The position numbers were made by a program, and so were the translations under genes. 64,000 nucleotides of DNA from Parus major (Eukaryota; Chordata; Aves; Passeriformes; Paridae): the NCBI RefSeq assembly GCF_001522545.3, contig NC_031770.1, positions 18,228,538 through 18,292,537 of the forward strand, in the 5' to 3' direction. The notes under the pieces were generated by a model that was not told the origin of the DNA, did no database searches, and saw nothing but the letters and a program-made list of their open reading frames with translations. Of the stretch, positions 52,801-64,000 are shown one piece after another; the first letter of the stretch is position 1; each line of letters opens with the position of its first letter.

Positions 52801-55800
52801 AATGAAATCTATGCCACCATCTGGAGCCTTCCCATTTGGAATTACTCAGGGCACAAGGCACCTTACAGAGGTAAGGTGCTCAACCAGTTCATAAAGGAAT
52901 TTACAGAGGAGAGCAGGAAGCTTTGGCAGTGACCAGTGCTCACCTGTGACAGAAATTACATCTTTGGTCACTGGTATTCCAGGAAGATTAAAAACTTCAG
53001 GAAAGAGTTAGGACAACATGGGAAATAAGAATGCTTGTTGGGGATAGAGGCATCTGGAAAAGCCTGGTTTGTTTAGTTTATTCTTGTGAAGGCTGAGTAG
53101 AAATATTATTCCCTGTAAATACACACACAGGAAAAAAAGAGGAATGCTAGGGAAGAGCAAGTGGAGCTAATGAGTACTTTAGAGGAAAATTGGGCTGCAA
53201 GGCAGGCAGGGTATTAGCTACACATTAAAATCAGAAGAGCAAAGCCAGCTATTCCACAGGGTTAAGAGAGGACAGCACAGTTTAAATGGCTTTACTGGTG
53301 GAATTCAGTCACTGTACAAAAAGGTACAAAACTTGTTGACTCAAGAAGTTCCTCCTTGTCCTAAGCAATCCCAGACAGGTCACCAGAGTGAGAACAGAAT
53401 AATGTGGAACACAGCAGAACATGCAAGTTAAAGCTGACAAAGGTGCAAAACCACACACATATTTGTCAGGAATTTAGTTTTGATTCTACAAGTTGATAGT
53501 GTTGCTTTCTCAGTATTTGGACAGAAGTTCCTCTACTCAAGTTTTATTCCCTATCTCCTTTTTAACTCTTCCTAGGACCCCTGAGACAATGCTTCTTTCT
53601 GCCGCTGACACACTTGATTTATTTGTCTAACTTAATGGGAGTTTCGATATTTAGATCCATCCTGCAATAAAGGGAAGTTCAATATTACAAAGGTCAAGGC
53701 CACGCAGATCCAGGTAGCACAGGAAAAATGTGTGGGTGGGTATCATGGTTTTTACACATTTGCTTATTCATTCAAGGAAACCTACCAAGAGTCTGGGGTT
53801 TAAAAGTACAGTAAGTAAGGAGCAGCCTTTGTATTAAGAGACTGCAAAAATACTTGTGAGGACAAGATAAAAAAAGAATATTTATGGTAAGGAAGACAGT
53901 AACATTAGAAAATATGTAACAACACATTTGTTACTTACAACTAGTTTACTAGCCACTGGTTTTAGAGAAACTTTTCATGGAAATGCCAGGAGTTAGAGAA
54001 GAATTTCAACAAACAACTGATTACAAAGAGCAAACTGGATTGGGCTTTCCTGACAGGAACTAGTATACCTGGCAAGTTGGCTACTGGTGCTTGCAAAGTT
54101 AACAGAGGCCTGAACATTTTATCTGTAAAATACAAACATGAGGTTTGCATATGCCTTATAAGTAGCTCACCTTCCTCAGTTTTGTTAAAGTTGTGATTAT
54201 TATATATATATATATAAATTAATTACAATAGTGCTCTTCTTTTTTTTTTTTTTTTTGGTCAATTGAGAAGTATGTCCAACAATCCCAAAGAGACTTTTCT
54301 GTTGTTTATTTTAACTGAGGTATAGTACATAGGTCATTAAAGAGAATTATAATTTATGATCCTTCTGGTTTGGATTTCAAGATTCCATATCTTTGATCTT
54401 ACAGACTTTGACTTTTAGATTAAACGTATTGTATTTTAATGCCAGGAATGAACCAGCTAAGATAAATTCAAACCTCTCAGTCAGCACAAAAGTTTAAACA
54501 CTTAGATACTCAAGCTGTAAAATAATCACATTCATTCAGTTAAACATTAGCCAATAAGATAGGGAAAAAAAGTTATGATGTTGGAAACTACCATCATTGC
54601 AATACCCACAAAACTGTGGGTAAAAAGCTGTGTGACTTTTACCAGTGGCAAATCACATCACAATAAAGCCCAGTGTGCATTTTTATATGAAATATTAAAA
54701 AATAATCATCTCAAGGTTGTGGTGAATATGGCACTCTGCCCATGAGGAAAACGTAGGAGAATTTTAAGACATTAAAGAGTTCTCTTAAATGGATGCTCCA
54801 GAAGGAGCTACTGAAATGAGCTCTGTCAAAAGGTTGAACTTCAAAGCAAAAGAACAGAAAAAGTGCTAGGCACCACAGCATTAAGTATTTAAAATTAGCA
54901 CATGCTTTTGAACAAAATGTTGCTTTTACCCCACTTTCTTTTTGAAAGCAGTGGATTAATACTCTTCTACTTCACAGCATTTTGTGAAAATGCAGTTATC
55001 CATGTAAGAAGCATTTGGATTTAAATTTTAACATTGCATAGAACAGCTCTTCCAAAAAAAAATATTTAAGGCATGTGTAGCAAGAAACAAACAGGATGAG
55101 AGGGCACAACAATAAACTGTTGAGTGAAAACAGTGTTAGGCAAACAGAGCGTTAACAAAGCAAACAGCATCCCCAGGAAACTTTAGGGGCAGCGGGATTT
55201 CAGAGAATGTTGCACTTGTGGATCTGCTCTCAGTGATGCCAGTGTGAGGGTGCCAGTTTATTTCACACAGTCTACTTGTAGCTGTACAATTTTGGGTTTG
55301 TGACTACAAATCTAGTAGCCAAATCTCTGATTTTAGTGTGTGGGTTGCACCTTCCTACCTGGCACACTGCTGATGTAGAACAGTTTGGTTAATCTGTCAT
55401 TTAGCTACAAGTGGTACCTTAGGCACACCCAGGCTGGAAAAAGGGAGCCAACCATAATTTAATGGAACAAGAGTAACTTTAAGCCATGTCCATCAGAAAG
55501 AGGCCCAGTCCCTGGAATGAGATGCAGCAGGGCAAGCATTAGAAATAGGACTATGCAAGGGCAAAAGGAAATGCAACCTATGATTTACACATTGGGCTTG
55601 GCTGTCAATGAGCAATTCCCTTAGCCTCATTCAGCAGAATCTCTCTTCTTGGCCATCTTCACCCCCTTCCCAACAGCAATCTGTGTGGCCATCAGCTAAA
55701 GGGATTAATTTTGTAACAGCTGCATCTCCTTCAGTAAACTCAGACACAGCTGGCTCAAGTGCACTGAAAACTCAGGCCCAAGTTCCCCGAGTCACAGAAG

Positions 55801-58462
55801 TCTCTTCCTGGAGAGAAGGAATTACTTTCACAAGATTGGAACTGACAGGGAAATCTGTAATATCTGTTATTCCTGCTGGTTACTAACAGATTATTGATTT
55901 AGAATTTTCAATAACTTGAGTTCAGGGTTGAGTGAAACAAACATTAGTCTCAGTTTTAGCCATCTTTCATATTCTGCAGTTGCCCAGAAAGTAAATCGTA
56001 CTTTCTTCTGAGAACCTCTGCCACCAACACTGACATTAGAAGGCAGCAACAACATCTGCTATCACTCATCTCGTACCACAAAATTAGTTCTTCTTCCCAT
56101 TATGACATTCTTCAAGCAATCTTGGATTTCTCCATGAATTTAATCTTTTTTTTCTCCAAGTTTACTTTGGTAAAAACCCCACCCCATTACCCTGTCTATA
56201 AGCCTTGCTGATTATCATTGATATTGGAAGAAGTTCTGCAAAAAGCTTTAAAAACTGGAGAGTATTTGGCAAATAGATGTCAAAACTCTTAATTCAACAA
56301 CTTCTCTTGCAAAGTTTCATAAAAGGTGAATTAAACCAGCCGTTTGGTATGAATCACAGACTGTACTTCTCTTGTGGCAGTGGCTGGAAGCTTCAATTAC
56401 ACAGAAAAAAAGGTAATGCAATTTTGGTGTCATTTCTGAGAATAAACAGGGTTAGGAGGTTACACTGCTGGTGAGCCAATCCCCAGCTTTTACAGCAGTG
56501 GGGCCATTCCAGTTGTGTCACACAGCAGAAGATGATTCCTTACACACATCAAGCTCCAGTAAAGTTCATGAAAAGAGGATTAGGTACAGAAAAGGAACTT
56601 GTTCCATGAAGGAAAAAGTCTGTACTGTGATAACCCCAACATTTATTAGACACTACAGAATCCATATGGGAGCTTAACACAAATTAACAACAAATCCAGA
56701 GTCTTGATTCTGCTATTCCTTATGAAAAGTTATCTCCTTTACACAGGATTAGAGGGCTGAGGTGTTCAGCCCTTTAACAATGCAAGTTTGTAACTGCATA
56801 AAATCCCGCTACTTTGTTAGACCTTTCAAAATCAAACCAGAAATATTTTTAAAGAGCATAAACCTCAATATATGTAAAAGTCTTCTAGAAAATTAATGTT
56901 TGCTGATGGTACTGCTGCCTGACTGCGTTGCTAAGAAATAAAACTCTGGTACTAACGTGTTTTATAATTCAACAAGATTGTTATCATGCAATTGTGTACA
57001 GAGAGTTTAAAGTCCAACAGACTTGATGTATGGGACCAGACTCCTCCTTTAGAAAGAGCTCCTGACTTTGCACTATCCTCCAGGACAACAGTGTATATTT
57101 TACATCTTTTTATACAAATATCTAACTGCTAGCTTCTGAGTAGCAACTACTGGCAGCAGGAACCATAAATAGCATATAGCAAGTATAAATATTTAAAGCC
57201 ACAATATACTGCTTTGGTTACTGAAAGTAATCAAAAGTGAAAAAGCACACCTACACTTTTAAATTATAAAACTTAGACTCAGCAGCTGATCTTAGTCTTG
57301 TTCTGTTTCAAATAGCACAGACAAGCACAAACTAAAATTTGTTAACTAAAAACAATTTAAGTGTTACCAACTAGCAGCACTGTACCTGAGCTGTCTGTGC
57401 CATGACACTTCCACTCAAAACAAGCAGCATGTGATTAGCAGTTACACAGTACACCACATGGCAGAATCATTAGAGCAGAATATTAGAAAAACCTGAACTT
57501 TAATTATGCTGAAAATGAGTCTGGAACATTAAATCCTTATCTTTACAAGCAAAAGCAGCTTTACAAGTCACAGCCAGCCTGCTGCTGGCATAATCTGCCT
57601 CAGTTTTGCTGACACAAACACTGTTACACACAACAGTTACATTTTGTTCTCAAAGTATTTTAAAAGAAGCATCAACATGTAGGAGTTCTTTACCTTCCAA
57701 AACATGAGCCCAGGAAGTTCCACTGTCAAACCAAATGTCTAGGATATCTTGTCCCTTGACATACTCCGAAACATCGTGACCACCAGCCTATTGAGAGAAT
57801 AATTATTAAAGAATGCAAATAGAATACTCAATACCACCAATGCTTTTCAAAGCTAGAAATAAAGCAAATTTGGTTTCTGGACCAGTTTTGTATAGGTTCT
57901 GTTACCAACTTTGTGAGTGAACACAAAATAATGTAGATAATTTTTGATGAGAGTTTTCAGATAATTACTGATGGAAACCCAATGTAGGGCAAGGAAAAAT
58001 TAGAGAGAAAGCCTCAGATGGCACAGAAACATTACAGCTTTGTGCTTAGGTACACAATTGCTAAAGAACAATAAAAAGTTAGGAAGAACTAAATAAAAAT
58101 CCTAATCCACCTTAATGACCAAGACCTAATACACATTTGGGCAAATAATTTGGTTAATTCGGATGTCACTTTCCTTCTGATCCAAATCCAGTTGTATAGT
58201 GCCCCACTCAGATCTCACTTTTTGAATACTCCTTTCACAAGGTATCTTCTCATGAGGGTACAAGACTGAAGAGGATCATAGGAATAACCAAAGTTTTTCT
58301 CTTATTTCCCATCACTCAGCTGTCTTGAGCACCTGCTGTACCTAAAGTCAGAAGTTTACCTTAGCTACAGCCTCTTTGGACAGGAGCTGTTCGGTAGGGA
58401 GAGCCCACCATGCATCTGTCCCTTGCTGCTCCACTATTTTGATGACATCTGCAATAGTTTCA
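46842..58462 (-). CDS. IARS2: IARS2, mitochondrial isoleucyl-tRNA synthetase, C-terminal part (11 exons, partial gene)
   Basis: The enzyme charges mitochondrial tRNA-Ile in the matrix. Eleven minus-strand coding exons join in phase, 1,411 nt including the stop, or about 469 residues. They correspond roughly to residues 545 to the end of the 1,012-residue human protein. From the 5' side: 58462-58360, 57787-57694, 52404-52296, 51508-51406, 50431-50306, 49935-49804, 49232-49126, 48317-48172, 48017-47827, 47252-47108, 46996-46842. Recognisable parts are [10 protein letters not shown], the catalytic KMSKS loop (codons at 51465-51451), [20 protein letters not shown], the tRNA-binding helical domain, and a C-terminal cysteine-rich tail with CPRC repeats. 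The stop is TGA at 46844-46842. The catalytic HIGH-type motif and mitochondrial targeting sequence lie to the right of the window. All junctions are GT-AG and no break is visible. Confidence 0.95.
47570..47740 (+). repeat. Probable CR1 LINE fragment in an IARS2 intron
   Basis: The plus strand has the sense CR1 phrases 'gggtctccatccccagaagt', 'ccaactggacagaggcctgg' and 'caacctgttctagctaagcc', between IARS2 exons 47252-47108 and 48017-47827. It is diverged, and the 3' end is not clear. Confidence 0.6.
50455..50620 (-). repeat. CR1 LINE fragment in an IARS2 intron
   Basis: The plus strand reads 'ctccagctggaagggattca' then 'atcatgcagtccaactccct', the reverse complement of the 3' part of a CR1 subfamily. 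It sits just beyond IARS2 exon 50431-50306. Confidence 0.65.
52526..52556. repeat. TTCA tetranucleotide microsatellite
   Basis: About seven perfect ATTC/TTCA units lie in an IARS2 intron. Confidence 0.85.
54199..54257. repeat. TA tract and poly-T run
   Basis: An alternating TA tract of about 18 bases is followed within 25 bases by a 17-base T-run, in an IARS2 intron. Confidence 0.7.
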
Positions 58463-61400
58463 CTGGGTTAGAAGAAAGAAAAAAGGGGTTTATGAATGGA
58501 GGAATTAATCACACCTTTCCCAGACCCAAAGCAGTGAGATGCAGATACACAGACCAAGCCACTTAGAACCTGTGACTTTCCAGCTTCTAATCCAGAAAAG
58601 ACTTCAGAGTTTCCTGCCTGCATTAGAGATTTTCTATTTTTGCCTTCCAAGATGGGAGGATTTTTACAACATATAAAAACCCACATGGATTCCAGATATC
58701 TTCTTCTGCAAATACTCCATAATTGGGACACTCAGAAAAGATGTCAGAAGCTTGAAAACTTCTAAAATCCATTTTATTTGCTATTTATTTACCTTGAATT
58801 TAAAGAAACTATGCAACTATTTCCCTTCAAAATATCTCCTCTTTTTGACAACAGGTTTATTTTTCCTACTGGATATAGAGATCTTGAGACCTCATGTGAA
58901 AAGAAGTGATGAAATTACAGCTTTTCAATTATATTAGGCTTCCAGTTGCCTGAATTCCCCCATTTTAGCAACATATTTTTAAAATCGTAATAAATATAAA
59001 TATATGAATCCAAATAATGAAAGAAACTGAAAATTCTGCACCCAGTAGAAAAGTGATAATGAACCATTCAATGTACACTGTGAAGGCAACCTACGAGCTC
59101 ATATCATATAGCACCAGCCAGGACAAAGGTCCTGAAACAAACAGGTATTATGGAAATAAGAAAAATTAAAAAGTTACCTAAGCGTTTTTTTCTGATCTGA
59201 ACAGATAAGGCAACCTCAAGGTATGCAGTTCTCTGCACTATTTATGACACATTCAATCCCTGGCCCCAGTAGGTAAGGCTATGGGGAATTGATTTTTAAT
59301 ATTGCTTAATGCCAAGTCTAGACATAAATTAAGGTATATTAAAAAACCAAAGAGGAACCCCACACTTTGTCTTGCTGACTCACAGAGCACTTGAAGAGGT
59401 GATTTTTTAGACATCTGCTGTATTTAAGGAGTACAGCAGATCATCATAACCTGCCAACTTCAAACAAAACCTGCTGTGTTACCCAGGCCACCAGAGATTT
59501 GTTTATAAGTTGATAAATGAAGATTTCATCAGTTAACTCATTTCTTGATGCAGAACTGCAAAAGGGGAAAAAGTAAAATGATGATCTAGCACTGGCATAT
59601 TTATCTTGAAAACACAGAAGGCAAATGATCTTCTTCAGTCATCACTCGGTTTTGTGTTTGGTTTTCAGCACAGTATTTTACTGCAGTGCTAATGAGCTGA
59701 GCTACATCACTGAAACACTTAATGGACTCTTACACACAGGCTTTAAGCACAAAAGCTTGTTCTCCAAGAAGCTATAGAACAAATGACTTCAGTTCATGAC
59801 ATGAGCTGCAACGGCAAGAAAAAAAAAAAATGCAGTTTTGCTCAACTGTTCAATCTGCAATGACAGAACATCAATTCTGTATCAATCCATCAATCATCAA
59901 TTAATCATTTACTTCTCAAAATAAATTCCTATAGAACATCCCAGCATGCTCTCTGAAGGGAAAGGCCATTAAGCAGCAACATTCACACATGGACATCCAG
60001 GTGGCACCACCACCATTCCACCCCTTTCAAACCAGTATAGGCATCCTTCACCTTCCACTTAAATGGTGGTAGGACACAATTTATGGCTTTGTAATCTATC
60101 TGCTAACATTTATCTTGCTAGAACAACACTGAAGAGCTCCAGTTCTGAATGGTACAACTTCTTTCCAGAAATATTTGCACAGAGGCCTGTTTGGCTATAC
60201 TTCCAGTTGACAGAGTATAATTTCTCCAAGACAAAAGCAAACAACCCCAGTCCTGGTACAATTCCTGGCAGATAGCTGATGTGTAACCCTTATGTCTTGC
60301 CTCCTTTACCTGAAATATTCAAATTCAGGAAGCTTGCAAAAAAAACAAAAAAGAAATCTGCATCAGCCTGGACTAAACTTTTCCACTGAATTTGTCTTTT
60401 GCAGGATCAATATTTTCCATTGACAAAGCTGGATTTACATCTTGACTTTTAGTGATGATACTGCAGCACCCAGGAACATTTTAGAAAAAAACAATACACA
60501 ATATTATTTTTCAGTCTTTGCCAACAGAATTTTCTACCTTGGATTCTTCTCAATTACACTATTAGTGTATTTTTAAAGACAGTTATAGATAACCATGCCT
60601 TCACATGAGGATTTCAAGAGCTGTCCCCACAGTTTCAATGCCTTCCTCTCACTGGCCGAGTCTTACCCATGGAAGTCACCAGCAGAAGACAAGAGTAGCT
60701 AAATTAAAGAGGATGATTTACCCTGAAACATGTTTATTACCATGTAAAATATTTATGTATGTTAAGTGATTCATGCAAGAAGTAATCCACTGCTCAGCTA
60801 ATGGCTCTGGCCTCAATGAGAGCCAGGAAAATTCTCTGATCAGGAATCATACCCAACAATTAGTGCAGAAAAGCTACCAGCACATCCTGGAAAGCAGAAA
60901 ATTTAAACAGGAACTAAGCCTGTCTTCCACAGAACTTTTTCATATTGCAAATACATTTCAGTGGAGAGAAAAACTCCAGTGATTAATTTTCAACCTAAAC
61001 ATTTTTAAAATATTCTACAGGTATTTCACAATACCAATATTTGGAGAGATTTATAAAAAGTGATAAATCCAGCTATAGACTAAAACTATCTTGGACAACA
61101 CATAGAAATAGACACATTTTTTTCCTTTCCATGAGAGGTGGGGGAAGGGAGAGACAAGAAGGAAATAAACCCTTGCTATTACTCTCCCTTGGGAAACCAT
61201 AATAAAATGCCTGCCTTCATTTAAAGTAAGTATTGCCAATATCACACAAGAGTTGTGTACCCTTGAAGATACATCATTCCCACAAAACATACTATGGGCT
61301 AACCTTTTATCAAGTATATTGCTATTCAATTTAAAGATTACACTTTTGTGTTTTTTTAGGGACATTTCTGTTGCACAAGAACCAACAGGTACAATTATGC

Positions 61401-62019
61401 TACAGATAAAAGTTTTCAGATAAGTAAATGAAGGTCAGATTTGTGTTATCAATCATTTAGGAAGAAATAAGGAGTCAAGGACTGTGAAGTCAACTTTTTA
61501 TTTACCAATATTCTCAAAATTCTATAATAGTTTCAAATCACATTTTAAAAAAAATATAACATTTTAGCAGTGCAAGTTTTTTTCACTATACAGTGTTTCC
61601 CTATAGAATATAAGTGAACATTAACAAGCATTTTTTAAGAGGAGGTAGTTTAGATGAAAAATTTCCGGAGTACCTTTTCAACAAATCTTTTTTCCTCCTA
61701 CAGTTTAAAAAACACAAGACAAACAAACACAGCCCCTGCAACTTGTCTCTGTTCTTCTCACAGGATCTTTATGATTAATTTTACTACAAGAGAGAAATAA
61801 CTTTATTTTAGGTATCTGCATTGTAAAGGAGCAGGATTTTTGCAAAGTACTTTTCTGTAAGGTGCAAGTGAAAACCACCTTGCTCAAATAACTACTCATC
61901 ACTTTATAATCTGCAGCCTTCAAGGTGAGCATGATAATTCCCCGAGTGAGCCATAAAGGCCATTGTAAAACTTTGCCCTGTATTCAGAGGCTATCTGGAA
62001 GAACTTGCATTACGTGTCC

Positions 62020-62160
62020 CTGCTACGCTCTGACAGCCCTACGGCGATTCACGCTACCACGGCTCCAGCCAATCACCCGGGAGCCTGATATTGATTATGC
62101 TGCACACTTATTTAATCTGTTAACAGAAATTAGGCAGCATTAAGATACAGTCAGGAGCAG
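62020..62160 (+). promoter_or_regulatory. Candidate promoter of the mir-194/mir-215 primary transcript
   Basis: A small GC- and CpG-richer island (about seven CpGs at 62014-62090) stands out in AT-rich intron about 1.2 kb upstream of mir-194. It contains a CCAATCA box near 62068-62076. Downstream is TTTAATCTGTTAAC, which resembles a two-half HNF1 site but with one base of extra spacing. In mammals this microRNA pair is driven by HNF1A and p53. Assignment as a promoter is inference. Confidence 0.3.
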
Positions 62161-63261
62161 AAGAATACAGAGCCTGATGTTCTCTCCATCTCCTTTCCAA
62201 CAGCGACAAAGAGGGAAAGTTATCTTCTGCTTTACAAGGACGTCGATACTACAGCTGTAAGTATTCAGGGGATGGTAAGCTGCTATTAATTGCAATTAAC
62301 TGAAATGTCTTATTGTTTTAAAAAACAAATTACAGCACAGGACAGACCCCCTTCAACGACATGTGGAGTTTTTCAGAAATTTAATTTACATGTTAATCAA
62401 AGTCACAGGGAAGCGGACAAAAGTTGTGAGGCATTAGAACAATCTTTGCAATACTATTTATTACAGATATACATACAGATATATAATATATAGATATTAT
62501 ATATCTGAACAGCGAATTTTTTAAGCAGTCACTGCGTGAGGTCAGATTAAAGTATGTATCTCACATTTATTACCTGGACTGAGCTACTACTAGAAATATA
62601 ACTCTCACAGTTTTGGAGCTCTTGCTTCTTTACCATGAGTTACAGAGCTTCCTAGAATGTCTTCTCTTGAAATCTATTAAATGTTGAAAGCTGTCACACA
62701 GTATAAGCATCTATTTGTGCATACACTCTAAATTATTTAAAGTTCTTTTTTCCATTTGTGCAGAAAAATCCCACAGAATCTCACCTCTGTATTCTTACTG
62801 AAAACGGCAATAATGAAAAAGTGCTTGTGCTGTCTCTCTTCTCTCTTTCCTATGAGGGATTTTTAATAATAATTTTTATACTCCTGGTCACAATATGATG
62901 CAGCATGTTCTGCATAAAAGAATTTAAACATCATTGGTATATTAAATTTCTAATCATAGATGACAATGTCATTGAATCAAGTATCTTTTAGTGTTATGGA
63001 AAGGCCACAGCAGCAGGGCAACTCATGGAGATTCTGCATCAAACATTACAAACTACTTCTTGGCTTTTAAGTTAGAAAGACTGGATTGCAAAAACAGTTA
63101 GATAAAGCAGTTCCACCTTGAAAGAAGGGCTTTCAGCATTTTTCCCTGTGACAAATTCAGGGGCAACTCTCAGAGGGAGCAGTTCATTTTAGGGCCTTTT
63201 TTCTTCTTTTTAGAAGTTTTTTTACAGGTGATACATGAACAGGATCACTCAAGATCGACCA

Positions 63262-63345
63262 CTGGTGCTCTCATATGTAACAGCAACTCCATGTGGACTA
63301 CACTGACTTCCAGTGGAGATGCTGTTACTTTTGATAGTCACTCAA
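63262..63345 (+). ncRNA. MIR194: mir-194 precursor hairpin
   Basis: The plus strand contains a full match to mature miR-194-5p at 63276-63297, beginning TGTAACAGCAACTCC and with seed GTAACAG. The 3' arm CCAGTGGAGATGCTGTTAC starts at 63310 and pairs back with the 5' arm, leaving a loop of about 12 bases. The hairpin is antisense to IARS2 in one of its introns. miR-194 is an epithelial (gut, liver, kidney) microRNA processed by Drosha and Dicer. The 3' arm matches the mir-194-1 type as I recall it. The 22-base mature match and correct partner arm make the call secure; the outer ends are approximate. Confidence 0.95.
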
Positions 63346-63569
63346 ACTCCACAGCAGCTGCTACTGAAAGGTTGTTTATCCAGCATTCAAGTTAAAAACA
63401 GTTCATGTTCTGAAATGCAAGTTATTTACTGGGGTTTAAATTTTATTATTCACACCATCTAAGTATGAAACTTCATAAAAAATATGTCAGCAACCTGTTG
63501 TAATATGATTTTCAAAATTATAATGCAAATGTAACAAAACAATCAGGTTTAGCTGCTTATTTCAATAAG

Positions 63570-63660
63570 AACTGGTGTCCAGGAAAATGACCTATGAATT
63601 GACAGACTGTCTTCTAAATTTGCCTGTCATTTCAATAGGCCAATATTCTGTGCACCTCTC
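63570..63660 (+). ncRNA. MIR215: mir-215 precursor hairpin
   Basis: The mature 5p arm lies at 63587-63607 and contains TGACCTATGAATTGACAG. It begins with A and ends in GAC, which separates miR-215 from miR-192. The 3' arm at about 63623-63645 (CCTGTCATTTCAATAGGCC) folds back on it. It lies about 290 bases downstream of mir-194 on the same strand, so the two are expected to share one primary transcript, in the order mir-194 then mir-215 as I recall for human mir-194-1/mir-215. It is antisense within an IARS2 intron. miR-215 and miR-192 share a seed and are linked to p53 and epithelial differentiation. Confidence 0.95.
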
Positions 63661-64000
63661 CTACTCCAGTTACAGACGTATCCTCCAGTTAACTTTTCAA
63701 ATATTTATAATCAAACTTTTTTGAATATTTAATGACTGCTTTACACTTTCCTTTGAAAATTCCACCTAGAGTAAGTAAAGTTAGAAGTAAAGAGTACTGG
63801 CTATAAATGAGTGTTTGAAGCTGTGAGTCAAATGAAATAAATCTTTTTTTCAAGCATATTTAGTATGTCTGGTTTCTTCCCAAACATCCCTCTTTATTCC
63901 CCAGATCAGTTCTACCCAAACATGCCGTGCTGTCCCTTTGTTCACTCCCCTACAAGTCTGACTGCTGGGCCAACACCTATACACAAAGGTGGAGGTGTTG

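Larger units (their letters stand above)
52405..57693 (-). other. IARS2 intron of 5.3 kb
   Basis: The intron between exons 57787-57694 and 52404-52296. It contains a TTCA microsatellite (about 52526-52556), a TA tract (54199-54217) and a T-run (54240-54256). I recognise no gene or mobile element. Confidence 0.6.
58463..64000 (-). other. IARS2 intron, continuing past the window
   Basis: No IARS2 exon is visible upstream of 58462. I looked for the expected preceding block (RRPYWCISRQR, WGVPIPVFHH) and did not find it, so the intron is at least 5.5 kb. The right-hand end carries the mir-194 and mir-215 hairpins on the opposite strand. Confidence 0.7.

Noticed and set aside
55608..55886. 92-codon plus-strand open frame in an IARS2 intron
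   Set aside because: Serine-rich low-information translation, no recognised domain, and no splice or conservation evidence.
58463..63261. Further upstream IARS2 exons within the window
   Set aside because: I searched the minus strand for the preceding conserved blocks and found none, so they are expected beyond the right end.

Overview
This is a window of vertebrate nuclear DNA, most likely from a bird. The evidence is long AT-rich introns with GT-AG splice sites, several CR1 LINE fragments, an LTR of a type I associate with avian ERVL elements, and a secreted acrosin-like protease of the kind found in birds. There are no operons, CRISPR arrays or bacterial mobile elements. The genes are split into exons, so long single open frames say little here. 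I rebuilt the genes exon by exon from splice sites, reading phase and remembered vertebrate protein families.

Layout from left to right. (1) Positions 1-878, minus strand: the first two coding exons of an acrosin-like serine protease; the rest lies to the left of the window. (2) 879-3900: an intergenic stretch holding two CR1 fragments. (3) About 3890-4350: a CpG-rich promoter block. (4) 4065-44699, plus strand: a complete RAB3GAP2 gene with 35 coding exons. All phases join and give about 1,382 residues. Its 3' UTR runs to a poly(A) signal at 46404-46409. Its introns carry CR1 pieces, an LTR, a probable old retroviral remnant, microsatellites, a perfect hairpin, a duplicated 3' splice site and one GC-AG intron. 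(5) 46620-58462, minus strand: the last 11 coding exons of IARS2, the mitochondrial isoleucyl-tRNA synthetase, including its KMSKS loop and C-terminal cysteine pairs. Its poly(A) signal is only about 230 bases from that of RAB3GAP2, so the two genes are tail to tail. (6) 58463-64000: part of a long IARS2 intron. On the opposite (plus) strand it contains two microRNA hairpins, mir-194 at about 63262-63345 and mir-215 at about 63570-63660.

How the parts relate: RAB3GAP2 is the non-catalytic partner of RAB3GAP1 in a Rab3 GAP and Rab18 exchange-factor complex, and IARS2 charges mitochondrial tRNA-Ile. They are neighbours rather than a pathway. The mir-194/mir-215 pair is embedded antisense in IARS2, as I recall for human 1q41, and is expected to have its own promoter. 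I found no clearly new biological system. The observations most worth checking are the antisense microRNA cluster with its candidate promoter, the duplicated splice acceptor before RAB3GAP2 exon 11, the 36-base exon followed by a GC donor, and the intronic perfect hairpin.
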